This document shows positions 15,009 through 25,000 of a stretch of DNA of 64,000 nucleotides, piece by piece. The stretch comes from CAZGUH01 sp964529005. Lineage in GTDB: Bacteria > Actinomycetota > Acidimicrobiia > Acidimicrobiales > Ilumatobacteraceae. The stretch is from NCBI GenBank assembly GCA_964529005.1, contig CAZGUH010000011.1, positions 1-64,000 on the forward strand, in the 5' to 3' direction. Each line of letters opens with the position of its first letter. Positions within the stretch are counted from its first letter, which is position 1. The translations under genes were made by a program, and so were the position numbers. Below the pieces are notes generated by a model. It was not told the DNA's origin. It was given only the letters and a program-made list of their open reading frames with translations, and searched no databases.

Positions 15009-16193
15009 GTGGTTGACCGGGGCGATCGTGACGAGATCGCCCGGCTCGCGGCAGACCTCGGCCGGCGCGGCGTGCGGCGCCTGCACGTGCTCGCCTGGCG
15101 CGACCTCGACGACCCGGACGCGGGCGGCAGCGAAGTGCACGCCGACCAGTTCATGCGTCGCTTCGCGGCGGCGGGGATGGACGTCACCCAGCGGACGTCG
15201 TCGGGTGTCGGTCTGACGCCCGAGCGCGATCGCAACGGCTATCGCGCCATCCGGCGCGGCAGCCGCTACAGCGTGTTCCCCCGCGCCGTGCTCGCCGAGA
15301 TCGCGCGCCGCATGGGGCCGTACGACGCGGTGATCGAGATCTGGAACGGTGTGCCGTGGTTCTCACCGGTGTGGTGCCGCGCGCCGCGGCTCACGTTCCT
15401 GCACCACGTGCACGGGCCGATGTGGGGTCAGATCCTCCCGGCGCCGCTCGCCGGCTTCGGGCGGGTGCTCGAAGCACGCCTCGCGCCGCCGTTCTACCGG
15501 CGGACCCGTGTTCTCACGCCGAGCGATGCGACCCGCGACGAGCTGCTCGCGCTCGGCTTCCCGGCGACCTGCGTCACCGCGGTGCCCAACGGCGTCGACG
15601 AGATCTTCCAACCCGGCGGCGCCCGAGCGCCGCATCCCACCGTGATCGGCGTCGGGCGGTTCGCGCCGGTGAAGCGTTTCGATCAGCTCTTCGCCGCCGC
15701 GCTGCACGCACGGCGGCGCGTGCCCGAGCTGCGGCTCGTTCTCGCCGGTGACGGTCCGGAACGGTCGCGTGTCGAGGCCCTCATCGCCCAGCACGACGCC
15801 GACGGATGGGTGGAGCTGCTGGGGCAGACGGCGCGGCCCGACCTCGTCGAGCCGTATCGGCGGGCGTGGGTCGTGGCGAGCGCGTCACTCGCCGAAGGAT
15901 GGGGCCTGACGCTCACCGAAGCCGCCGCGTGTGGCACGCCGGCCGTCGCGACCGACATCAGCGGCCACCGCAGCAGCGTCGTGGACGGTGTCACCGGCGT
16001 TCTCGCCCCGCTCGAACGGCTCGGCGACGCGATCGCCGACGTGCTGCTCGACGACCGCCGGCGCGAGCGACTCGCCGCCGCAGCGTTGGCCCGGGCGCGC
16101 ACGTTGACCTGGGACGCGTCGGCGCTGGGCATCATGCGCGCGCTCCACGCCGAGGTCACGAGCCGCGCGGCAACAGGCGGGTCGCCGCCTTGA
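15009..16193 (+). CDS. Glycosyltransferase family 4 protein
   Basis: The 394-residue cytoplasmic protein has a GT-B fold. An N-terminal acceptor half contains DPDAGGSEVHADQFMRRFAA and LTFLHHVHGPMWGQILP. A C-terminal nucleotide-sugar half contains VIGVGRFAPVKRFDQLFAAA, LVLAGDGPERSR and the EX7E-type donor motif EGWGLTLTEAAACGTPAVAT. Such enzymes transfer hexoses from nucleotide sugars to lipid or polysaccharide acceptors. The GTG 15009 start is set by the TAGGTT hexamer 8 nt upstream. The context of envelope glycosyltransferases suggests cell-wall polysaccharide or glycolipid assembly. Its last 38 bp overlap the converging epimerase gene. Confidence 0.88.
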   Translation: MVDRGDRDEIARLAADLGRRGVRRLHVLAWRDLDDPDAGGSEVHADQFMRRFAAAGMDVTQRTSSGVGLTPERDRNGYRAIRRGSRYSVFPRAVLAEIARRMGPYDAVIEIWNGVPWFSPVWCRAPRLTFLHHVHGPMWGQILPAPLAGFGRVLEARLAPPFYRRTRVLTPSDATRDELLALGFPATCVTAVPNGVDEIFQPGGARAPHPTVIGVGRFAPVKRFDQLFAAALHARRRVPELRLVLAGDGPERSRVEALIAQHDADGWVELLGQTARPDLVEPYRRAWVVASASLAEGWGLTLTEAAACGTPAVATDISGHRSSVVDGVTGVLAPLERLGDAIADVLLDDRRRERLAAAALARARTLTWDASALGIMRALHAEVTSRAATGGSPP

Positions 16194-17217
16194 GCGCGAG
16201 CAGCGCGCCCTGCCGCGCGGCGCGCCGATGTGGCGAGCGGTGCGCTGCGCCCACCTGCGCGCCCACCTCCGCGCGATGGGCGACGAACCAGTCGTAGCTC
16301 TGCGCGAGCATCTCGTCGTTCGACCATGCCGGTCGCCAGCCGAGCAGCTCGGTCGTCGGCGCGATGTCGAACCACATCGACCGCTCGTACATCAACCAGT
16401 GATACGGGGCGAACGGCGCGAGCCGCAGCGCGCTCGCGGCATGCATCAGCGCGGATGCGGGCCTGGCCGGCAGCGACCGGACCCGCGCCCCTGTTTCTGC
16501 GTGCGCGCACAGACCGTCGAGCGCTTCGCGCATCGTCCCGAACCGGGCGGCGCCGGCGTTGACCACGGCCGGTCCGCGATGGCGTGCGGCCAGCAGGCAG
16601 CACTCGGCGAGGTCGTCGGCATGGAGGAACTGGTACCGGTTGGCGCCGTCGCCGAGCACGAAGACGTCGGCGCCATCGGCGATCCAGTCGAACAGGATGC
16701 CGAAGATCCCCAGCCGCCCGTGGCCGAGGATCGTGCGCGGCCGGACGATCGTGACGTCGAGCCCGCTCGCCGCGGCGTGCAGGCAGACCCATTCGGCGGC
16801 GAGCTTCGCGCGGCCGTAGTCCTCCGCAGGATCGGGCACGGTCGCCGGGGTCACGGGGTTCGACGCCGGCACACCGAACACCGCGCTCGACGACGTGTGG
16901 ACGACCTTGGCGACGCCCGCTCGGCGGCTGGCGTCGAGCACCACGCGCGTGCCCTCGACGTTGACGCTTCGCACAGCAGCGCGATCACGAGCGAGGGGCA
17001 CCTGAGCGACGTTGTGGAACACGACGTCGACGCCGGCCACGGCGCGCGCCACCGCCGCTGGATCGCGGACGTCGGCACGGATGAACTCGACGTCATCGGG
17101 CCGGTCGTCGCTGTCGGCGACGTCGAGGACCCGCACGGCGTGCCCGGCACGCAGGAGCCGGCGCGCCATCACGGCCCCGAAGTACCCGCTGCCGCCGGTG
17201 ACGAGGCTGCGCGTCAC
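16156..17217 (-). CDS. NAD(P)-dependent epimerase/dehydratase (extended SDR)
   Basis: The 353-residue protein starts with the extended-SDR cofactor motif VTGGSGYFGAVMARRLL and has HTSSSAVFG. The active-site tyrosine and lysine appear to be in DYGRAKLAAE (YxxxK spacing), and the sugar-binding side has RPRTILGHGRLGIF. Extended SDRs act on nucleotide sugars or sterols as epimerases, dehydratases or 3-beta-hydroxy dehydrogenases. GTG 17215-17217 overlaps the upstream SDR stop by 4 bp, making it the last gene of a four-gene operon with a GMC oxidoreductase. The substrate is not predictable. The 3' end overlaps the GT4 gene by 38 bp. Confidence 0.85.
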   Translation of the reverse strand: MTRSLVTGGSGYFGAVMARRLLRAGHAVRVLDVADSDDRPDDVEFIRADVRDPAAVARAVAGVDVVFHNVAQVPLARDRAAVRSVNVEGTRVVLDASRRAGVAKVVHTSSSAVFGVPASNPVTPATVPDPAEDYGRAKLAAEWVCLHAAASGLDVTIVRPRTILGHGRLGIFGILFDWIADGADVFVLGDGANRYQFLHADDLAECCLLAARHRGPAVVNAGAARFGTMREALDGLCAHAETGARVRSLPARPASALMHAASALRLAPFAPYHWLMYERSMWFDIAPTTELLGWRPAWSNDEMLAQSYDWFVAHRAEVGAQVGAAHRSPHRRAARQGALLALKAATRLLPRGS

Positions 17218-18290
17218 AGCGCGATGCCCTGCTCGAGGCACCAGCGGACGCTGGCGCGCATCCCGTCGACGAGGTCGGCGCGCCGCTCGACACCGAGGTC
17301 GGCGCGCGCCGCCGAGACGTCACAGGCGATCGTCTCGCCCAGTTCCCCCAGGACGTGCAGGCGCTGCTGATACACGCCGGCGCGCTGCAGCGCCCGGTCG
17401 GCGGCCCGGGCGGCGCGCCCGGCGATCGCGGGCAGCCGCAGCGTGCGCGGCGAGACGCTGAGTCCCTCCGCGCGCAGCGCCTGGCGGACGGCATCGACGA
17501 TCTCGACGATCGAGTAGGGGCGGGCATCCGCGATCCAGTACGCCTTGCCGCGCGCGCTGGGAGTGAGCTCGGCGGCGACGATCGCGTCGACCAGCGCGTG
17601 GACGTCCACCATCGATCGGCGCTGATCGCCGCGTCCCACGATCGGGAACCGGCCGCGGCGCACGAGGCGCAGGAACTCGGTCTGTCGCGGCGGTTGGAAC
17701 GGCCCGTAGAACCACGGCGGTCGCAACACGACGGCGTCGAGCGCAACGTCGCCCTCGGCGCCCGGCACGGTGTTTTCGAGGACGGCCATCTCGGCGAGCA
17801 TCTTGGAGATGCCGTAGCCGAGCGACGGGTTGTACGGCTCGTCGGCGCGGAACACGTCGCCCGGGTGGGGGTTGGCGCCGAAGGGGCTCGTCGACGACAC
17901 GTGCACGAGGCGCCGCACGCCGGCGCGCCGCGCCGCGGCGACGAGCGCTCGCGTCCCGGTCGCGTTGACCGCGTAGAAATCGCGCACGCGTCGCGGATGG
18001 ATCAGCCCAGCCGCGTGGATCACGTCCACCGTCCCGCTCGTGCCGGCGAACAGCCGGTGGACGTCGGCGTGCGCGGTGACGTCGCCGACGAGCACGTCGA
18101 CGTCCCCGTCGACGTTCCCGGACGCAGCGATCACGTCCGCGCCTTCGCCGTCTCGTATCAGCAGCCGGAGGCGGCCGGTGCGGTGGTGCGTGCCGGCAGG
18201 GTCCATCAGGTCGTGCAGCAGCGCTCTGCCGAGCCATCCGGTCGCGCCGGTGATCACCGTGACGTCCGGCAGCGGCCACCGCTCAGCCAC
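17214..18290 (-). CDS. Extended SDR, 3-beta-hydroxysteroid dehydrogenase/isomerase-like
   Basis: The 358-residue product opens with VTVITGATGWLGRALLHDL, the Rossmann cofactor loop. It has VDVIHAAGLIHPRRVRDFYA, VHVSSTSPFG, and GYGISKMLAEMAVLE holding the YxxxK pair. VLRPPWFYGPFQPPRQTEF resembles the 3-beta-HSD and NDP-sugar epimerase subfamilies. GTG 18290 overlaps the GMC oxidoreductase stop by 8 bp. A pairing of a GMC alcohol oxidase with two SDRs would fit stepwise oxidation and reduction of one hydroxyl on a sugar, sterol or terpenoid; the true substrate is unknown. Confidence 0.82.
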   Translation of the reverse strand: MAERWPLPDVTVITGATGWLGRALLHDLMDPAGTHHRTGRLRLLIRDGEGADVIAASGNVDGDVDVLVGDVTAHADVHRLFAGTSGTVDVIHAAGLIHPRRVRDFYAVNATGTRALVAAARRAGVRRLVHVSSTSPFGANPHPGDVFRADEPYNPSLGYGISKMLAEMAVLENTVPGAEGDVALDAVVLRPPWFYGPFQPPRQTEFLRLVRRGRFPIVGRGDQRRSMVDVHALVDAIVAAELTPSARGKAYWIADARPYSIVEIVDAVRQALRAEGLSVSPRTLRLPAIAGRAARAADRALQRAGVYQQRLHVLGELGETIACDVSAARADLGVERRADLVDGMRASVRWCLEQGIAL

Positions 18291-19767
18291 GGGGGCGCTC
18301 CGAGGCGATGAACCGCCGGGCGTTGCGGATCGCCATCGCCATCACGGTGCCCTGCGGGTTGACGCCCGGAGCGTCGGGCAGCAGGGAGGCGTCGTTGACG
18401 GCCACGTTGGCCAGCCCACGCACCCGCCCGAACGAGTCGGCAGGGCAGCGCTCGGGCCGCTCGCCGATCGGGACGGTCGAGCTCAGGTGCACGGTCATCA
18501 CCGACGCCGCCGAGGCACGGAAGGCAGCGAGGAGCTGGGCGATGTCGCGGCGGTCGCGCACGATCGGGGCGTTGCGCACCGACGGGAAGATCTCGCGCGC
18601 GCCCGCGGCGAGCATCACGAGAGCGAGGCGGCCGAGGCCGCTGCGCAGCATCTCGCGGTCGCGCCGCGTCAGGTGGTACGTGACGACCGGATCGCGCACA
18701 CCGGGCAGCGAGCGAACCCGGCCGCGGCCCTCGCTCGTGATGGCCGCGTAGTACACGGCGATGCGCGGCCACTCGGCGACCGCCGGTCCGAACCGGCGCC
18801 AGTGGTCGAGCAGCGCCAGGGCGACCATGCCGGGATGGCTCGCCGAGCCGCCGAACGTGAGGTCGGGGGCGAACTCCCGCACCTGGTGGGCCGGCACCTC
18901 GTGGCCCGGGTTGACGTCGTCGTCGAATCGCGCGGCGAGCTTGACGGTGGGATGCAGCGCGAGCGAACGGCCGATCGGGCCGTCGACGCGCGAACGCTGG
19001 AGCAGCGCAGGCGTCTGGATCGCGCCGCCGCACACGATCACGTAGCGGAAGCGGATCTCGGCGAGCCCGTCGCCGGACGCGCTGCGCACGACGGCGGCGT
19101 GCGCGCGGCCGCGGTCGTGCAGCACGCGGTCCACACGGCAGCCGGTGACGATCCGCGCGCCGGCGCGCATCGCACGAGGAAGGTACGTCGCCGTCATGGT
19201 CATGCGCTCGCCGGCCCGGTGGCCCCCGGGCGGGTCCTGCTGCGGGTCGGGCCGGATCCATCGCGGGCTCTCGGCGACGCGCCAGCCGAGCGCGGCGGCG
19301 CCGCGCCGCATCGCCTCGCTGGCCTGAATCCGCCCGCCCGCGCCGACGTCGATGCCGAGCTCCGCTTCGATCTCGGCCGCGATCGCCGACATCTCGTCGG
19401 GGTCGAGGTCGGCGATCGCGTGCTCGCGGCGCCACCGTTCGAACAGTTCGGGTGGTGTTCGCCGGTAGAGGGCGCTGTTGATCTCGGTGCCGCCGCCGGC
19501 ACAGCAGCCCTCGGTGTAGGCGATCGACGGCGAGCCGAGCGCCACCAGCACGCCGCCCGATCGGTGCTGGCGGCCCATCTGGTCGAGCGAGAACGGAACC
19601 GTCGCGCCTTGCTCGACCCACGCGCCTTCCTCGACGACGGTGACGTCGAAGCCGGCCTCGGCGAGCAGCGCCGCGGTCGGCGCGCCGCCCGCCCCGCTGC
19701 CGATCACGAGCACCTCGGTGTCGAGGCGCCGGCGATCCCGCCGCGCCGCCCGACCGGCGCCGGTCAC
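18283..19767 (-). CDS. GMC family FAD-dependent oxidoreductase
   Basis: The 494-residue protein has the N-terminal FAD-binding motif VLVIGSGAGGAPTAALLAEAG followed by TVVEEG, a GMC-type segment EGCCAGGGTEINSALYRRTP, the second FAD contact VIVCGGAIQTPALLQRS, and a C-terminal NDASLLPDAPGVNPQGT with the Asn-Pro of the GMC active site. GMC enzymes oxidise alcohols, sugars or sterols. GTG 19765-19767 overlaps the preceding small gene as GTGA; the much longer open frame upstream is a shadow. I see no secretion signal. It is the second gene of a minus-strand operon with two SDRs. Confidence 0.88.
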   Translation of the reverse strand: MTGAGRAARRDRRRLDTEVLVIGSGAGGAPTAALLAEAGFDVTVVEEGAWVEQGATVPFSLDQMGRQHRSGGVLVALGSPSIAYTEGCCAGGGTEINSALYRRTPPELFERWRREHAIADLDPDEMSAIAAEIEAELGIDVGAGGRIQASEAMRRGAAALGWRVAESPRWIRPDPQQDPPGGHRAGERMTMTATYLPRAMRAGARIVTGCRVDRVLHDRGRAHAAVVRSASGDGLAEIRFRYVIVCGGAIQTPALLQRSRVDGPIGRSLALHPTVKLAARFDDDVNPGHEVPAHQVREFAPDLTFGGSASHPGMVALALLDHWRRFGPAVAEWPRIAVYYAAITSEGRGRVRSLPGVRDPVVTYHLTRRDREMLRSGLGRLALVMLAAGAREIFPSVRNAPIVRDRRDIAQLLAAFRASAASVMTVHLSSTVPIGERPERCPADSFGRVRGLANVAVNDASLLPDAPGVNPQGTVMAMAIRNARRFIASERPRG

Positions 19768-20114
19768 GGCGCGTGCTCTCCGCGGCTGCCGTCGGGGCGC
19801 GTGTCCGGCCAGGTCTCCCACACGTGCGCGTACGCGAGCGAACGCACGAGCCGCACGTAGTGGCCGAGAGCTGGCAACGGCATGCGCGCCGCGGCGCGCA
19901 CGACACCGCCGCGTCCGGGGAGCAGCATCGCGGCGCGGACGACCGCGGCGACGGCCAGCACAGCGGCGCGCAGTGGTGAGGGCATCACGTCGATGCGACC
20001 GCTGACGAATCGCACCGTGGCAGCACGCCGATCGTCGGGGAGGCCCGGCAGGTCGTGGGCGAGAAGGAGCCCGGCGAACGGCTCGACGAGGGGAGTGGAC
20101 GCGACCGATCGCAT
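19764..20114 (-). CDS. Small protein upstream of and coupled to the GMC oxidoreductase, unknown function
   Basis: A 116-residue frame from ATG 20114 reads STPLVEPFAGLLLAHDLPGL, a hydrophobic alpha-helical middle (LRAAVLAVAAVVRAAMLL) and an end VRSLAYAHVWETWPDT. I do not recognise the family. Some GMC oxidoreductases work with a small helical subunit coded just upstream, so an accessory-subunit role is possible. A TACGCT hexamer lies 12 nt before the ATG, slightly longer than the usual spacing, so the start is less certain. The stop overlaps the GMC start by 4 bp. Confidence 0.65.
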   Translation of the reverse strand: MRSVASTPLVEPFAGLLLAHDLPGLPDDRRAATVRFVSGRIDVMPSPLRAAVLAVAAVVRAAMLLPGRGGVVRAAARMPLPALGHYVRLVRSLAYAHVWETWPDTRPDGSRGEHAP

Positions 20115-20126
20115 GCTGGATGCCCG

Positions 20127-20132
20127 AGCGTA
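20127..20132 (-). promoter_or_regulatory. Possible -10 element of the GMC operon (TACGCT)
   Basis: TACGCT on the minus strand, 12 nt before ATG 20114. It faces the identical hexamer of the divergent gene at 20148-20153. Confidence 0.4.
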
Positions 20133-20147
20133 GCCAAGGCTCGCAAG

Positions 20148-20153
20148 TACGCT
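20148..20153 (+). promoter_or_regulatory. Leaderless -10 element (TACGCT)
   Basis: TACGCT, 8 nt before GTG 20162 of the polytopic membrane protein. Confidence 0.55.
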
Positions 20154-20161
20154 CGGACACC

Positions 20162-22018
20162 GTGCACGTCGTCCGGCAGAGGCGTTCGCAGCCTGTGCCG
20201 TGGACTGTTCGCGCCGTCCATCCTCGCTTCCTGCTGGCGTTGCTCGTCGTGCCGCTCGCCGTCGCGCTCGTCGCGCTGGCGTGGCGCGACTGGCATCCGG
20301 TCCTCGATCTGGCGATGACCGAGCTGCGGGTCCGCGACGTCGGGGGTCCCGACACACCGCTGATCGGGCTCCCGGGTCGCATCGGGCGGCCGCCGGACCA
20401 CGGCAGCCACCCCGGTCCCGTCAGCTTCTACGTGCTCGCCCCGGTGTACCGGCTGGCCGGGTCGACGTCGTGGGGTCTCGAGCTCGGCGCGGCGCTCGTC
20501 CACTGCGTCGCGATCGGCCTCGCGCTGTGGATCGCCCGCCGCTGCGGCGGGCCGTGGGCCGTGCTGGCGGCCGCCGCGGCGCTGGCGCTGCTGGCCCGCG
20601 GTTACGGGCCGAGTCTGCTGACCCAGCCGTGGAACCCGTACCTGCCGCTGCTGTGCTGGATCGTCGTCCTGCTGGCGGTGTGGGCGGTCCTGCGCGGCGA
20701 TCACGCGATGATCGTGGTCGTCGCCGCGGCGGCGACGTTCGGCGCCCAGACGCATGTGCCGTACCTCGGCCTCGGCGCTGGGATGGCGCTGCTGGCGATC
20801 GTGGCGCTGCTGGTCGGCATCGCCCGCGCCGAGGCCGCGCGCCGGCGCGCCGCGCTCAGATCGCTGACCATCGCGGTCGGCGTGACCGTCGTCGCCTGGA
20901 TGCCTCCGCTCGTCGACCAGCTGCGCCACGAGCCCGGCAACCTCCGGCTGCTGGTCGAGTACTTCGGCGATCCGCCGGAGGCGACGCTCGGCTGGGCGGA
21001 CGCGGTGGGCGTGTTGGTTCGCCGCCTGGACGCGTGGCGGCTGATCGGCCTGACGCACGGCGCTGGCCACCTCGCCGGAGCCGGCGCGAGCGCGGCGCCG
21101 GGGGCCGTCACGATCGCGCTCTGGGCCCTGGCCGTCGCGACGGCGTGGCAGATGCGGCACGGAGATCTGCTGCGGCTGCACGCGGTGATCGCCTGGGCGG
21201 TGGCGCTGGCGGTCGTGTCGATCAGCCGCATCTTCGGCGAGGTGTGGTTCTACCTGACGCTGTGGGCGTGGGGGATCGCCGCGGCGATGCTCGTCGCCAC
21301 CGTGTGGACGTTCGCCGCATGGACGTTCGCCGTGTGGCTGCCGCGACGGCGCGCCGGCGAGGTCACCGCCGCCGCGGTGCCCGTCGTACGGACGGCGCTG
21401 ATCGTGGTGGTCGCCATGTCGACGGTGGTGTTCGCCGTGCGCGCCGCGACCGTCGATCCACCGGAGGCGGCGATCGGCGACATCGTCGGCGCGGTCGCGC
21501 CGGCCACCGCCGCCGCACTCGACTCCGGCGTCGGCGCCGCGGACGGACGTGGCGGGCGCTATCAGGTGGCGTGGAACGACGGGGCGTTCATCGGCTCGCC
21601 GGGATACGGGCTGCTCGACGAGCTCGAGCGCCGCGGGTTCGACGTCGGTGTCCCCGCCGTGTGGGGCGTCCCGGCGACGCTGCACCGTGTGCGCGAGACC
21701 GCGGACGCGACGGCGATCGTGATGCTCGCCACCGGCGTGCACGTCGACGAGTGGCGACGCCACCCGGACGCGGTCCAGGTCGCCGCGTTCGACCCCCGCG
21801 ACGACGCCGAACGTGCGGAGTACGCCGCGCTGCGCCAGACGGTGATCGACGAGCTCACGTCGGCACGGCTCGACGACCTCGTCGAGATGGTCGACCTCAA
21901 CCTCTTCGGGCTGGGCATCGACGAGCGGCTGCCGTCAGGCCTGCGCGACATGGTCGAGCGCATGAGCGCCCTCGGCCAGGAGACCGCGGTCTTCGTCGTC
22001 CCGCCCGGCAGCCTCTGA
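20162..22018 (+). CDS. Polytopic membrane protein, GT-C glycosyltransferase-like
   Basis: The 618-residue protein begins with a short basic tail and a helix (FLLALLVVPLAVALVALAW), then a long first loop with PPDHGSHPGPVSFYVLAPVY that resembles the acidic first loop of GT-C enzymes. About ten more membrane segments reach residue 430, and a soluble C-terminal domain of about 170 residues follows. GT-C proteins of this design use polyprenyl-phosphate sugars outside the membrane. The start is set by TACGCT 8 nt before GTG 20162. Its 3' end overlaps the AftD-like gene tail-to-tail by 84 bp, an unusually long convergent overlap. Confidence 0.75.
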   Translation: MHVVRQRRSQPVPWTVRAVHPRFLLALLVVPLAVALVALAWRDWHPVLDLAMTELRVRDVGGPDTPLIGLPGRIGRPPDHGSHPGPVSFYVLAPVYRLAGSTSWGLELGAALVHCVAIGLALWIARRCGGPWAVLAAAAALALLARGYGPSLLTQPWNPYLPLLCWIVVLLAVWAVLRGDHAMIVVVAAAATFGAQTHVPYLGLGAGMALLAIVALLVGIARAEAARRRAALRSLTIAVGVTVVAWMPPLVDQLRHEPGNLRLLVEYFGDPPEATLGWADAVGVLVRRLDAWRLIGLTHGAGHLAGAGASAAPGAVTIALWALAVATAWQMRHGDLLRLHAVIAWAVALAVVSISRIFGEVWFYLTLWAWGIAAAMLVATVWTFAAWTFAVWLPRRRAGEVTAAAVPVVRTALIVVVAMSTVVFAVRAATVDPPEAAIGDIVGAVAPATAAALDSGVGAADGRGGRYQVAWNDGAFIGSPGYGLLDELERRGFDVGVPAVWGVPATLHRVRETADATAIVMLATGVHVDEWRRHPDAVQVAAFDPRDDAERAEYAALRQTVIDELTSARLDDLVEMVDLNLFGLGIDERLPSGLRDMVERMSALGQETAVFVVPPGSL

Positions 22019-25000
22019 GCGGCGCGGCGCCCCGGCGCTCCCGCCCACCACGACGAACACGACGGCCAGCAGCATCGGGCGATGGAGGTCGTCGAACGCC
22101 CGGGGCCACAGCGGGTCCGCCGGGTAGTCGTAGCGCTGCATCCGCATCAGCACCCGGCCGGCGACGGCGACGACGATCGCCAACCCCGACCAGCCGAGCA
22201 GCGCCGGCCGGCGCAGCGCGCCGCACGCGATGGCGCCCACCACGAGCGCGGCTGCGCCCCATGCGGGGGAGATGCACACCGCGGCCGCCACCGTCGCCGC
22301 GGCCCACGCGCCGATCGACGCCTGCCACGTGACCCGTGCCGGGCGCGCCCAGCACAGGCGCTCCGGGTTCGGCGACCACGCTCGTTCGGAGGACCGGCCG
22401 CGGCCGGCGATCGCGACCGCCAGGCAGGCGATCGCGGCGGTCAGGCTGAGGAGGAGCGCGACGTCGACGGTGCGCTGCGGTGTCCATCGCAAGGTGACGA
22501 TCCGCTCGCCGCTGCTCGGCGGCATCCACCAGCCGTTGAACCCGCCGTCGACGAGCGTCTGGTCGCCGAGCGGGCCGTCCGGCCCGCGGGCCGACCAGCC
22601 GTCGTTGTGCCCTTCGCCGAAGACCAGCCAGCACCCGTCGGGGCACGGGCCGACGCGCACCGTGCGGCCCGTGCGCGAAGAGGACACGATCGTCGCCGTC
22701 ACCGCCGGCGCTGCCGGGCGCGGCTCGCCCGCGCGCAGCACGACGCGATCGACGTCGATCCCCGACGACATCCCGGGGGCCGTGGTGACGAGGTGCTCGC
22801 CGGCGTCGAGCGTCATGGCCGAGGGGTCGCAGAGCTGCGCGTCGAGCGGTTCGCCGGCGAACGCGGCGGCGACCGAACCGCTGATCGCGATCGGGACGGG
22901 CTGGCCGTCGATGCGCAGCAGGTCGTCGCGGCAGCCGAGGTCGAACGCGTCCGGCAGCGGCGCAGTGGCGACGGTGGGCCCAGCGATCTCGACGATGCCG
23001 AGCGGCAGCGCGACGCGCTCGCCGGTGCGCCGATCGAGCGCGGTGCGCATCTCGGCGTCGACGATCTCGAGCGTCAGCGTCTCGCCCTGCAACGGCTCGA
23101 ACGACACGACGCTCACGCCGTCGGCGTCGGGCGGGGGCACGGACACCTCTCGTGTCGCTTCTCCTGCGCTGAGCCGCAGCTGCGTCGCCACGCTGTGGTC
23201 GTCGCCGGCGCGCTGGCGGATCGTCAGCGTCGTCGTCGGAGACGAGGCGTCGATCGGCACGGACAGCGCAGCCCGCGGCGCCGCGGCGACCGGCGTGTGC
23301 CACGCCGTCGACAGGTCGCCATCGGTGGCGGCCCACCCACCCGCGCCAGGGGCGCCGCCGAGCCGTCGGTCGGCCGTGGTGGGGAGGCCGAGCAGCGGCG
23401 CGATCACCGCGTCGCCGGCGCGGCGCGACAGGCGCACGTCGACGTCGAGCTCGACGTCGCGCGCCTGGGGCAGCGTGAACGCCCGCGACAGCGAGCGCTC
23501 CGGATCGTCGCGCCAGCGGTCGGCGGGGTCGACGCGCAGGCGGGTGAGCACGATCGCCAGCGGATCCTCCGCCGACAACCCACGCAGCGCGTCCTGCGGG
23601 AGACGCACCACCTCTGTGCTCGCCGGCTGGGCGCCGTCGGCGCCGGCGACGCGCAGCTCGGCGAACCCGACGCCGTCCGGCCCCGGTGCGCTCGGGCGGT
23701 CGCGTCCGGCCACCGCGGCGATCGTCAGCCTGATCGTGGCGCCCGCCTGGGGCAGGCTGATCGTCTGCCCCGTCGGCGAGCGCGACGTCTCGTCCAGCAC
23801 GACCCTGCCCGAGGGCGCGCCGTCGACGGTCAGCTCGACCTCGGTGATCCAGCGGTTCGCGTCCGGATCGGAGGGCTGGATCACGGTGATCGCGGCCGCC
23901 GGTTCTGCGCTGCGCAGCTCGATGAACGCTCCGATCGGGTCGGCGCGGTCGGCGACGGTCCACGCCGTGGCCGGGTCGCCGTCGATGGCCATCGCGGCGC
24001 GGTCCTCCGGTCGGTAGGCGAACGGCTCGCCGTAGCCGCTCGCCACCGCGGCCACCGGCCCGCGCTGCTCGGCGACCGTCTGGTTGTCCGCCGCGTGCTC
24101 CGGAAACACCGGCAGGCGCTGGTCGCCGTCGTCGAACGCGGCGACGCCGGCGCCCTCGCCCCCCGTCTCGGTGAAACCGGTGACGTCCTGTGAGCTCCGC
24201 CAGTGATGGGCACGGTCGCGATTGGAATCCGTGACGATCACGAGCGCGGCGCGGTCCAGCTGCGCGTCGAGCTCGGTCGGATGGAGCGCGGCCGCATAGA
24301 CGATCGCCTCGGACCCGTCGATCAGGCCGGCGGCAGCGGCGTCGACGACGCCGTCACCGCTGCCCGCGAGCACGACGGTGGCGGCCTTGGCGCGCACGAT
24401 CGGCTGAGGATCCTCGACCGGCACGAGGCTGACGGGCGGCACCGGCGACCCGATGCGTGCATCGGCGTACGCGGCGTCGTCGACGAACCGCGCGGGCGGC
24501 GGGTTCGCCTCGGGCTCGCCGAACGCGATGGGCGCGCCGAGTCCCTCGGGCTGCGCTGCGAACAGGGCATCGGTCTGCTCGGGCCGCGGCAGCCGGAAGC
24601 GCTCGTGGGCGATGTCGCCGGGGACCCAGATCGTGTCGGCCCCCAGCAATCGCGCGACCGGCGCGATCGCATCGGGCTCGACGATGCCCTGCTGGAAGCG
24701 ATCGTCGAGCGCGTCGAGCAGGTCCATCGCCGCCGGGCTGCCGAGCGGCAGCAGGTCGCGCGTCACCAGCGGCTTGGTCGTCATGCCCGGAAGCGGCGGA
24801 TCGACGGTGTCGCCCCAGCGGAAGCCGCCGAACTCGGCGCCCGGCAGCTGGAGCACCCGATAGCCGCTCGACCCGGCGTCGAGCTCGGCCGCCGCCGCAC
24901 GCCACGCCGCGGGCGGGTCGGCGTCGCGGTCCAGATGCGGGTCGACGATGCCGCCCGTCCACAGGATCGGCAGGTTGACGATCGCCAGAGCACCGATCGC

